From Nitrospirota bacterium (lineage in GTDB: Bacteria; Nitrospirota; Thermodesulfovibrionia; UBA6902; BMS3Bbin08), in assembly GCA_030637135.1 (NCBI GenBank), contig DAOVVO010000047.1, positions 1 to 9,799 on the forward strand: DNA of 9,799 nucleotides, in the 5' to 3' direction. The notes beneath the pieces are model-generated. The model saw only the letters and a list, made by a program, of their open reading frames with translations, was not told where the DNA came from and made no database searches. Every line of letters begins with the position of its first letter. Position 1 is the first letter of the stretch. Below are positions 1 through 5,910 of the stretch, piece by piece. A program made the position numbers and the translations under genes.

Positions 1-984
1 CTCGATACGTTAAAGGTTGAGTGTCACCCGCAGCAGATTGAATTCGCACGCCTTAACATCAGCCATACTGTTTTGAGTAAACGGAAACTTGCAGAGCTGG
101 TACAGGGGGGACAGGTCTCTGGATGGGACGACCCGCGTATGCCTACCATATCGGGTTTGCGGAGACGGGGCTACACACCTGAATCAATCCGGAATTTTTG
201 TGTGCGTATCGGGGTGGCCAAAAAAGAAAGTTTAGTCGATATGACATTGCTCGAGTACTGCGTCCGTGAAGATTTGAATAAACGGGCTCCGCGTGTAATG
301 GCTGTGTTGCGTCCATTGCGGGTGGTTATAGAGAATTATCCTGAAGACGAGGTGGAAGACCTGGAGGCTATTAACAACCCGGAAGATTCGGGGATGGGAA
401 CGAGGAAGGTTCCTTTTTCACGGGTGCTCTATATTGAACAGGAGGATTTTCGCGAAGTTCCGCCAAAACAGTTTTTTCGTCTGTCTCCGGGTCGTGAGGT
501 GAGGTTGCGATACGCATATTACATAACATGTGTTGGTGTGGTTAAGGATGAAAAAACCGGTGAGGTGACAGAACTGCGCTGTACCTATGATCCAGAAACA
601 CGGGGTGGTGATTCACCTGATGGACGCAAGGTCAAGGCAACACTCCATTGGGTTTCAGCTGTCCATTCCCTTGAGGCTGAAGTACGTCTCTACGATCATC
701 TCTTCATAAAGGCAAACCCTGCCGATGAAGAGGATGGGGGTGATTTCAAAAAGCATTTGAACCCAAACTCCCTGGAGGTATTGAAATCGTGCCGTGTTGA
801 ACCGGGTCTTGCAGGTGCAAAGCCCGGCAGTCGGTACCAGTTCGAGAGAATGGGTTATTTCTGTGTTGATCTCCTTGACTCCTCTGATACAGCACTGGTA
901 TTTAATAGAACGGTAACCTTACGTGATACCTGGGCACGGATAGAAAAGGCGCAGAAGCACAAGGGAGAAAAGATTAAAAAATGA
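1..984 (+). CDS. glnS: Glutaminyl-tRNA synthetase, C-terminal part (5' end outside window)
   Basis: A class I aminoacyl-tRNA synthetase that charges tRNA(Gln) with glutamine in the cytoplasm. The reading frame is already open at base 1 (LDTLKVECHPQQ...), so the TTG at 73 is an internal Leu codon and not a start. The visible 327 residues hold the KMSKS-type loop as VLSKRK (fragment residues 24-29), the GlnRS signature GWDDPRMPTISGLRRRGY just after it, and then the anticodon-binding beta-barrels through FNRTVTLRDTWARIEK. Compared with the E. coli enzyme (about 554 residues, recalled), roughly the first 250 residues, including the HIGH motif and most of the Rossmann fold, are missing. The KMSKS Met is Leu here. 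The C-terminus ends in a short Lys-rich tail (KAQKHKGEKIKK). The stop overlaps the gpsA start in ATGA, so the two are probably co-transcribed. The GlnRS call, as opposed to GluRS, is firm. Confidence 0.96.
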   Translation, partial: LDTLKVECHPQQIEFARLNISHTVLSKRKLAELVQGGQVSGWDDPRMPTISGLRRRGYTPESIRNFCVRIGVAKKESLVDMTLLEYCVREDLNKRAPRVMAVLRPLRVVIENYPEDEVEDLEAINNPEDSGMGTRKVPFSRVLYIEQEDFREVPPKQFFRLSPGREVRLRYAYYITCVGVVKDEKTGEVTELRCTYDPETRGGDSPDGRKVKATLHWVSAVHSLEAEVRLYDHLFIKANPADEEDGGDFKKHLNPNSLEVLKSCRVEPGLAGAKPGSRYQFERMGYFCVDLLDSSDTALVFNRTVTLRDTWARIEKAQKHKGEKIKK

Positions 985-1970
985 CTCATATTTCGGTAAT
1001 AGGGGCGGGGTCATGGGGTACTACCCTGGCAGCACTTCTTGCAGACAAAGGGTATGAGGTTTCCCTCTGGGTATATGAGGAGGACCTTGCGGAGGAAATA
1101 CAAAGAACGAGAATAAATAGAATATTTCTCAGTGAGCTAACCATACCGAAGAGTATAAAGGTTTCGCACCGGATTGATGAGGTTTTAAAAAAGGCAACGT
1201 ATGTTCTTAATGTTGTGCCTACGCAGTACATGAGAACTGTTTTTAAAAATGCCGTTCCCTCTATACCGGAGGACGCACATATTATCAGTGCATCCAAGGG
1301 AATAGAAAAAGACACACTTTTGACGAGTTCAGGGGTTTTAAAAGAACTATCCGGACGTCAAAGCACTGTACTTTCAGGACCGACTTTTGCGAAAGAAGTT
1401 GTAAAAAAACTACCGACAGCGGTTACGGTCGCTGCAGCTGACCATGACACGGCACTGCATGTTCAAAAGATTTTTGCTACTGAGTATTTTAGGGTCTACA
1501 CACATGATGATGTCCTCGGCATAGAACTTGGAGGCGCCCTTAAGAATGTTATAGCGATTGCATCTGGTATATCAGACGCTCTGCGTCTGGGCTATAATGC
1601 AAGGGCAGCGCTCATTACGAGGGGACTTGCAGAGATAACACGCCTTGGTGTAGCAATGGGTGCGAGAGAAGAAACGTTTAGAGGATTGAGCGCTCTCGGT
1701 GATCTGGTTTTAACATGCACGGGAACGCTTTCGAGGAACTATACCGTAGGAACCAGACTTGGACAGGGAAATGCTCTCAATGATATTCTTTCAGACATGT
1801 CAATGGTCGCAGAGGGAGTGTTTACATCAGATTCAGCACATGAGCTATCCAGAAAATATAATGTTGAAATGCCTATCGTGGGAGAGATTAACAAAGTTAT
1901 AAATGAAAGGAAGAATCCTTCAATAGCGGTCAGGGAACTCATGACACGGTCGTTAAAATCAGAATTCTAA
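981..1970 (+). CDS. gpsA: Glycerol-3-phosphate dehydrogenase [NAD(P)+]
   Basis: Cytoplasmic enzyme that reduces dihydroxyacetone phosphate to sn-glycerol 3-phosphate, the backbone of phospholipids. The 329 residues match the usual family length. The N-terminal Rossmann domain starts with the dinucleotide loop GAGSWGTTLA (residues 8-17). SASKGIE (103-109) carries the conserved Lys106, SGPTFAKEV (132-140) is a family signature, and ELGGALKNV (182-190) holds the presumed catalytic Lys188. The C-terminal helical domain includes RGLAEITRLG (214-223), GLSALGDLVLTCT (235-247) and SRN (251-253), which binds substrate phosphate in the family. The ATG at 981 lies inside the glnS stop region. The nearest Shine-Dalgarno-like GGGAG (963-967) is 13 bases upstream, rather far, so translational coupling to glnS is likely. 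No terminator is evident after the stop; a repeat-rich spacer follows. Confidence 0.97.
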   Translation: MTHISVIGAGSWGTTLAALLADKGYEVSLWVYEEDLAEEIQRTRINRIFLSELTIPKSIKVSHRIDEVLKKATYVLNVVPTQYMRTVFKNAVPSIPEDAHIISASKGIEKDTLLTSSGVLKELSGRQSTVLSGPTFAKEVVKKLPTAVTVAAADHDTALHVQKIFATEYFRVYTHDDVLGIELGGALKNVIAIASGISDALRLGYNARAALITRGLAEITRLGVAMGAREETFRGLSALGDLVLTCTGTLSRNYTVGTRLGQGNALNDILSDMSMVAEGVFTSDSAHELSRKYNVEMPIVGEINKVINERKNPSIAVRELMTRSLKSEF

Positions 1971-1992
1971 AGAATAAGGTAGCTATTAGAGA

Positions 1993-2175
1993 GTAGCGAG
2001 TAAACAACGGAGCAAAAATGCGGGAAAGGCGGGAAAGGATGTAAGGCGGGAAAAAAAGATAGTGAGCAGTAGGGAGTAGTAAGAATGAAGAGAAAGTCGA
2101 TAAACTTTAAGCTTGAATATTTAATTCAAAAGTGGGAGTAGTTTTTCTCTCTACTCTCTACGTGCTACTCGCTAC
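1993..2175. repeat. Imperfect long inverted repeat of GTAGNGAGTAG units
   Basis: The gpsA-larB spacer contains a purine-rich left half and a pyrimidine-rich right half built from related units. GTAGCGAGTA at 1993-2002 is an exact reverse complement of TACTCGCTAC at 2166-2175. GTAGGGAGTAG at 2069-2079 pairs with CTACTCTCTAC at 2151-2161 with one mismatch (a G-U pair in RNA). A small inner hairpin, TTGAAT (2113-2118) with ATTCAA (2124-2129), sits near the middle. The arrangement suggests nested pairing or a decayed dispersed repeat, and no transposase is present. Whether the element is repeated elsewhere in the genome cannot be seen here. Confidence 0.6.
2020..2053 (+). repeat. Three short direct copies of GCGGGAAA
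   Basis: GCGGGAAAGG occurs at 2020-2029 and 2029-2038 (overlapping by one base), and GCGGGAAA occurs again at 2046-2053. The copies lie within the left arm of the larger inverted repeat. They could be simple-sequence slippage products; no function is evident. Confidence 0.5.
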
Positions 2176-2198
2176 GTTTCAAAAATCTGCGTTTTCTC

Positions 2199-2951
2199 AT
2201 GGATAACTCTAAAATAAAAAAGATTTTAAAATCAGTAAAGCGGGGCACTATAGCTGTTGACAGTGCCCTTGAATCTTTGAAACACCTCCCCTACGAAGAC
2301 CTGGAATTTGCAAAAGTTGACCATCACAGGGTGTTGAGACAGGGGATTCCCGAGGTAATATTTGCACAGCGGAAGGAATTCAAAGACATAACATCTATTG
2401 CTGAGAGCATGATGAAAAAAACAGGAAGATTCATGATAACTAAAGCGACAAAAAATATTTACAAAAACATAAATGTGCTCTGCAGGAGATATAAAGTGAG
2501 TGCTCATTTTTACGAGAGGGCAGGGGTAATCAGCGTTGGAGAGGCTCAAAAGAAGACAGGGCTGGTTGTCGTGTTATGTGCAGGGACATCGGACATCCCT
2601 GTAGCAGGAGAGGCCGAGGCAACAGCCTCTTTTCTCGGCAGCAAGGTAGAGACGGTCTATGATGTTGGGGTTGCCGGTCTACACAGACTTGTAGGGACAA
2701 AAAAGCTGTTTTCGCGTGCCAGGATAGTGGTTGTGGTTGCAGGCATGGAAGGAGCGCTTCCGTCCGTGATAGGCGGAATGACGGACAAACCGATTATTGC
2801 TGTTCCGTCATCAGTAGGGTATGGAACGAGCCTGGGTGGTTTAACTGCGCTTTTTGCAATGCTTAATTCATGTGTTCCCGGTATCGCAGTAATGAACATT
2901 GACAATGGTTTTGGTGCCGGGGTTCTGGCACATAAAATTAATACGCTATGA
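2199..2951 (+). CDS. larB: LarB, pyridinium-3,5-biscarboxylic acid mononucleotide synthase (nickel-pincer cofactor biosynthesis)
   Basis: First enzyme of nickel-pincer nucleotide synthesis: it carboxylates the pyridinium ring of nicotinic acid adenine dinucleotide and hydrolyses the phosphoanhydride, giving the biscarboxylic mononucleotide. The 250 residues are full length. The N-terminus carries the LarB-typical HLPYEDLEFAKVDHHR (residues 29-44). The PurE-like C-terminal half has VVLCAGTSDIPVAGEA (124-139), YDVGVAGLHR (154-163), VAGMEGALPSVIGG (180-193), VPSSVGYGT (202-210) and NIDNGFGAG (233-241). Cys225 in LNSCVPG is, by recall, the counterpart of the Cys that attacks the pyridine ring in Lactiplantibacillus plantarum LarB. 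The ATG at 2199 gives a family-typical N-terminus, yet no Shine-Dalgarno sequence precedes it; the upstream bases are T-rich and part of a repeat spacer. The stop overlaps the larC start (ATGA). Confidence 0.95.
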   Translation: MDNSKIKKILKSVKRGTIAVDSALESLKHLPYEDLEFAKVDHHRVLRQGIPEVIFAQRKEFKDITSIAESMMKKTGRFMITKATKNIYKNINVLCRRYKVSAHFYERAGVISVGEAQKKTGLVVVLCAGTSDIPVAGEAEATASFLGSKVETVYDVGVAGLHRLVGTKKLFSRARIVVVVAGMEGALPSVIGGMTDKPIIAVPSSVGYGTSLGGLTALFAMLNSCVPGIAVMNIDNGFGAGVLAHKINTL

Positions 2952-4117
2952 TTTGTTATTTTGATTGTTCTTCAGGAGTAAGCGGTGATATGGTTTTGGG
3001 GGCATTGATTGATGCAGGACTCTCTGCCAGTAAATTTAAAAACACACTATGCCGCCTTCCGATAAAAGGATACAAGTTAGATGTTAAGAATGTTAAAAGG
3101 GCTGGTTTCCGGGCGACTAAAGTTACTGTCAGGACAACAGGACGGGCAGGACCAAGAAAGTGGAAAGATATCGAAAGAATAATAAAAAAATCCTCTCTAA
3201 AAAAAGATATAAAGCAAAAAGGATTATCAATGTTCAAAAGACTTTTTGAGGCAGAGGCACGGGTGCATGGCGAGAAGTTTGACAGGATTCATCTCCACGA
3301 ACTCGGAGCGGTTGACTGTTTGGTTGATATTTTCGGTACGTTAGTTGGCCTCGACATGCTCGGAGTCAGGGAAGTTTATGCTTCTGCTTTGAATCTTGGC
3401 GGCGGTACCGTAAAATCAGAGCATGGGGTTTTGCCTGTGCCGGCGCCTGCTACAGCAGAATTGCTGAGAAATGTCCCTGTTTATTCTTCAGATGTAAATT
3501 TCGAACTTACTACACCTACAGGGGCAGTACTTATGTCTGAACTCGCTGATGATTTTGGCCCGATTCCGTACATGCAGGTTTCTAAAATCGGCGCAGGCGC
3601 AGGCACCAGGAATTTTCAAAAACAGCCCAATATCCTGAGACTTTTTATGGGGCAGGGGATAGGGGGGAGGAAAAAGGATTCAGAGCATACCATTATACTT
3701 ATAGAAACAAACATTGACGATATGAACCCCCAGATATACGAATATGTCATGGAGAGACTGTTTAAGTCCGGCGCCCTTGATGTTTTTTTGACGCAGGTTA
3801 TTATGAAAAAGGCACGACCGGGGATTAAACTTACCGTGCTCTGCGATGAAGATAAAAAAGAGGAGTTAATGAACATAATACTGGAAGAAACGACGAGCAT
3901 CGGGGTCAGGTTTTATAAAGCTCAAAGAAAAATACTGAATCGAACTATTGAGCGCGTAGATACAAAGTTTGGAAAGATAAGAGTAAAGATTTCACGGCTC
4001 GGAGACAGGGTACTAAAAATAACTCCTGAATATGAAGACTGCAAAAAAATTGCAAAACAGCGTGCTATCCCTCTTAAAGAAGTTATAAAGAAGGTTGGTC
4101 TGTCTCTGAAACATTGA
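2948..4117 (+). CDS. larC: LarC, nickel insertion enzyme for the nickel-pincer cofactor (full length, unsplit)
   Basis: CTP-dependent cyclometallase (formerly DUF111) that inserts nickel into pyridinium-3,5-bisthiocarboxylic acid mononucleotide, the last step of the pathway. The 389 residues cover both halves that are separate frames (larC1/larC2) in L. plantarum. The N-terminal half has YFDCSSGVSGDMVLGAL (residues 4-20), RIHLHELGAVDCLVDIFG (113-130), SEHGVLPVPAPATAELL (157-173) and ELTTPTGAVLM (186-196). The C-terminal half begins around LIETNIDDMNPQIYEYV (251-267) and includes SGALDVF (274-280) and TSIGVRFY (316-323). The hinge (about 234-248) is encoded by a G6 run followed by AGG and A5. 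Start at 2948 overlaps the larB stop and has no clear Shine-Dalgarno sequence, so coupling to larB is likely. LarE, which supplies the sulfur, and the client racemase LarA are not in the window. Confidence 0.95.
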   Translation: MICYFDCSSGVSGDMVLGALIDAGLSASKFKNTLCRLPIKGYKLDVKNVKRAGFRATKVTVRTTGRAGPRKWKDIERIIKKSSLKKDIKQKGLSMFKRLFEAEARVHGEKFDRIHLHELGAVDCLVDIFGTLVGLDMLGVREVYASALNLGGGTVKSEHGVLPVPAPATAELLRNVPVYSSDVNFELTTPTGAVLMSELADDFGPIPYMQVSKIGAGAGTRNFQKQPNILRLFMGQGIGGRKKDSEHTIILIETNIDDMNPQIYEYVMERLFKSGALDVFLTQVIMKKARPGIKLTVLCDEDKKEELMNIILEETTSIGVRFYKAQRKILNRTIERVDTKFGKIRVKISRLGDRVLKITPEYEDCKKIAKQRAIPLKEVIKKVGLSLKH

Positions 4118-4178
4118 GCTCCTTTTATATCAGACCGCGGAGCAGCTTATATGGAGAAAATCATTACAGTTTATTTTA

Positions 4179-5648
4179 TTAAGGGAAAATTCTTACAAGT
4201 ATCGAGAAACCTCTGCGAAAAACCAACAGACCTACACCTTCTTCAGGTTTTATGTCTGATACAATAGTATTGTACTCCTGCGTGTTGGTTACAGCTTTTT
4301 TATTTATCTCCTGAATGACATCCCCCGGGGTGAGTTTGCCTTCTGAGGGGCTATCAGGTGTAACGTTCGTAACAAATACCCCTTTCACCTTTTGCGGGAT
4401 ATTCATTCGCTCGTATATCTCCGGAGATAAATCTCTCACGAGGACTCCTTTCAGCACATTTTCATAATCTACGAGCGGCTCTGCCACTTCTTCTGCTGGA
4501 AGTTCACCGATTACAACCCTTATCGATTTGATCTTTCCGTCTCGAATGACTTTGAGTTCTACTCCTTTGCCGGGCGGTGTATTTGTCACGCTGTTTCTCA
4601 GATTTAAGGGATCGTCAACTTTTTCACCGTTCAGTTCTATAATGACGTCGTATTTCATAATTCCAGCTTTTTCTGCAGGACTTTTTTCAATGACATTAAT
4701 GACAAGGGCACCGTAGTCTCTATCGAGGCTAAACAGTTTTACGTCTTCCGGGGTGATTGGCTGTATTGATACGCCGAGCCAGCCTCTGATGACCCTTCCC
4801 TCTTTGATTAAACTATCCATCACAATTTTTGCCATATTGCTTGGAATTGCAAACCCTATACCCTGATAACCGCCTGTTCTGCTGAAAATAGCCGTGTTGA
4901 TGCCAACGAGCTCTCCTTTTGCAGTGACCAGAGCACCACCTGAATTCCCAGGATTGATTGCGGCATCTGTTTGTATGAAATACTCATAATCTGTAATGCC
5001 TAAATTTGCTCGAGCTAATGCACTGACTATTCCCATAGTGACGGTTTGATCCAATCCGTACGGGCTTCCAAATGCAAGTACCATCTCCCCAACTCGCAAT
5101 TTATCAGAATCTCCCCAGGTAATAGTTGGTAGATTATTCGCGTCAATTTTGATTACTGCTAAATCTGTCTTAGGGTCAGTCCCGATAATTTTTCCTTCAA
5201 ATTCTCTTTTGTCAGGAAGCAGGACTTTTATTTCTTCTGCGTCTTTAACAACGTGGTTGTTTGTCATAATATACCCGTCAGAGGAAACGATTACGCCTGA
5301 ACCAAGGCTTGCTGTTTTGCGTTCTTTAGGTAGATCCGGATGGAAAAATCTGTCGTTAAAAAATCTCCTGAAAAACGGATCATTATAAAAAGGGGCGAAA
5401 GGACTTTCCGAGAATTTCTCTATCTTTGTTGTTGATATATTTACTACAGAAGGTTTAACAGCTTCTGCTATCTGTGCCATAGCCTCCCCGGTCTTTGTGA
5501 GAAAATCTACAGCTTTATCTGAAACGTTTGATCGTTCTGCATATTTGGGTGTATCGAACCCAAAGGAATTGCCGTGTGTGGAAATAACTAAAAGTATCAA
5601 CAAAATAAGGGAAAAGACCCCTTTTGATTGTAAAAGTCTTGTATTCAT
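4179..5648 (-). CDS. degP: DegP/HtrA-family periplasmic serine endoprotease
   Basis: Periplasmic protease/chaperone that degrades misfolded envelope proteins. From ATG 5648 the protein has 489 residues: a signal peptide (hydrophobic core about 11-23, possible cleavage after SFG at 30), a trypsin-like domain, and two PDZ domains (about 287-380 and 395-485). The catalytic triad is visible: His132 in TNNHVV, Asp162 in PKTDLAVIKI, Ser236 in NPGNSGGAL. A Phe-rich insertion (about 84-102) corresponds to the LA loop of the family. The frame stays open to an ATG at 5720, but the 5648 start has AGGAG (5654-5658) five bases upstream, begins a proper signal peptide, and lies downstream of a good promoter that the longer version would overlap. 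DegQ-type naming is equally possible. It converges with larC and diverges from nadE. Confidence 0.95.
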   Translation of the reverse strand: MNTRLLQSKGVFSLILLILLVISTHGNSFGFDTPKYAERSNVSDKAVDFLTKTGEAMAQIAEAVKPSVVNISTTKIEKFSESPFAPFYNDPFFRRFFNDRFFHPDLPKERKTASLGSGVIVSSDGYIMTNNHVVKDAEEIKVLLPDKREFEGKIIGTDPKTDLAVIKIDANNLPTITWGDSDKLRVGEMVLAFGSPYGLDQTVTMGIVSALARANLGITDYEYFIQTDAAINPGNSGGALVTAKGELVGINTAIFSRTGGYQGIGFAIPSNMAKIVMDSLIKEGRVIRGWLGVSIQPITPEDVKLFSLDRDYGALVINVIEKSPAEKAGIMKYDVIIELNGEKVDDPLNLRNSVTNTPPGKGVELKVIRDGKIKSIRVVIGELPAEEVAEPLVDYENVLKGVLVRDLSPEIYERMNIPQKVKGVFVTNVTPDSPSEGKLTPGDVIQEINKKAVTNTQEYNTIVSDIKPEEGVGLLVFRRGFSILVRIFP

Positions 5649-5653
5649 TTTTT

Positions 5654-5658
5654 CTCCT
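5654..5658 (-). promoter_or_regulatory. Ribosome binding site AGGAG deciding the degP start
   Basis: On the minus strand AGGAG is followed by AAAAA and then ATG (5648-5646). This supports the start that begins with MNTRLLQSKG over the in-frame ATG at 5720, which would put 24 extra residues before the signal peptide. Confidence 0.8.
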
Positions 5659-5690
5659 GTTTTTCTATGAAGTGTATGAAAATATATACT

Positions 5691-5720
5691 AATATATATT
5701 AAAAAAATGCCCTGAGTCAA
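5691..5720 (-). promoter_or_regulatory. Sigma-70-like promoter for degP
   Basis: On the minus strand TTGACT (5715-5720, five of six to TTGACA) is followed, after 18 bases, by TATATT (5691-5696, five of six to TATAAT). An overlapping TATATA gives a 16-base spacing. The predicted start near 5684 leaves a leader of about 36 bases containing AGGAG. An A7T5 tract (5748-5759) lies upstream and could act as an UP element or bend. I see no sigma-E-type motif. The match is by eye. Confidence 0.55.
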
Positions 5721-5810
5721 ATATGCCCATTTTTATGAAGATTGAGTAAAAAAATTTTTATACAGGTTTTTGGTCTTTGCCCTGTTAGAGAAAGTCACCG
5801 TCGGCGCATA

Positions 5811-5838
5811 CCGTTAGAGATTGTAAAATCTCTAACGG
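5811..5838. repeat. Perfect 12-bp inverted repeat with GTAA loop
   Basis: CCGTTAGAGATT (5811-5822) and AATCTCTAACGG (5827-5838) are exact reverse complements separated by GTAA, a GNRA-type tetraloop if read as plus-strand RNA. A further direct copy of GTTAGAGA lies at 5784-5791. The element ends two bases before the -35 box of nadE and lies between divergent genes, so a terminator role for either neighbouring gene is unlikely; it may be a dispersed repeat or a protein-binding site. No T-run follows. Confidence 0.85.
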
Positions 5839-5840
5839 GG

Positions 5841-5869
5841 TTTACAAAGGGCTGCCCTTTCATTATTAT
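5841..5869 (+). promoter_or_regulatory. Sigma-70-like promoter for nadE
   Basis: TTTACA (5841-5846, five of six to TTGACA), an optimal 17-base spacer, and TATTAT (5864-5869, five of six to TATAAT). The predicted transcript starts near 5876, leaving a leader of about 35 bases that contains GGGAGG. It is likely to drive nadE and the two small genes after it, since the gaps downstream are short and hold no terminator. Confidence 0.6.
5846..5860. promoter_or_regulatory. 15-bp palindrome in the nadE promoter spacer (candidate operator)
   Basis: AAAGGGC-T-GCCCTTT is a perfect seven-base-arm palindrome. It lies between the -35 and -10 hexamers, overlapping the last -35 base. A dimeric repressor bound there would block RNA polymerase. 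The sequence does not resemble NAD-gene operators that I can recall (NrtR, NiaR, NadQ), so the regulator is unknown. Confidence 0.45.
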
Positions 5870-5900
5870 TTAATATCCTGCTGTTTCACAATGACATTCC

Positions 5901-5906
5901 GGGAGG
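5901..5906 (+). promoter_or_regulatory. Ribosome binding site GGGAGG of nadE
   Basis: GGGAGG lies four bases before TTG 5911 and seven before CTG 5914. No in-frame ATG is available nearby (the ATG at 5891 is out of frame), so a non-ATG start is forced. Confidence 0.75.
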
Positions 5907-5910
5907 TTGT

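Noticed and set aside
73..984. A complete 303-residue gene starting at TTG 73
   Set aside because: The frame is open upstream to base 1 with GlnRS-like sequence, and the TTG lies in the KMSKS-type loop, so it is an internal Leu codon.
4118..4178. Terminator between convergent larC and degP
   Set aside because: The best stem, GCTCC (4118-4122) with GGAGC (4139-4143), is only five base pairs around a 16-base loop and lacks a T-run on either strand.
5649..5720. 24-residue N-terminal extension of DegP from the in-frame ATG at 5720
   Set aside because: It would bury the signal peptide, has no Shine-Dalgarno motif, and overlaps the predicted promoter; the 5648 start has AGGAG at good spacing.
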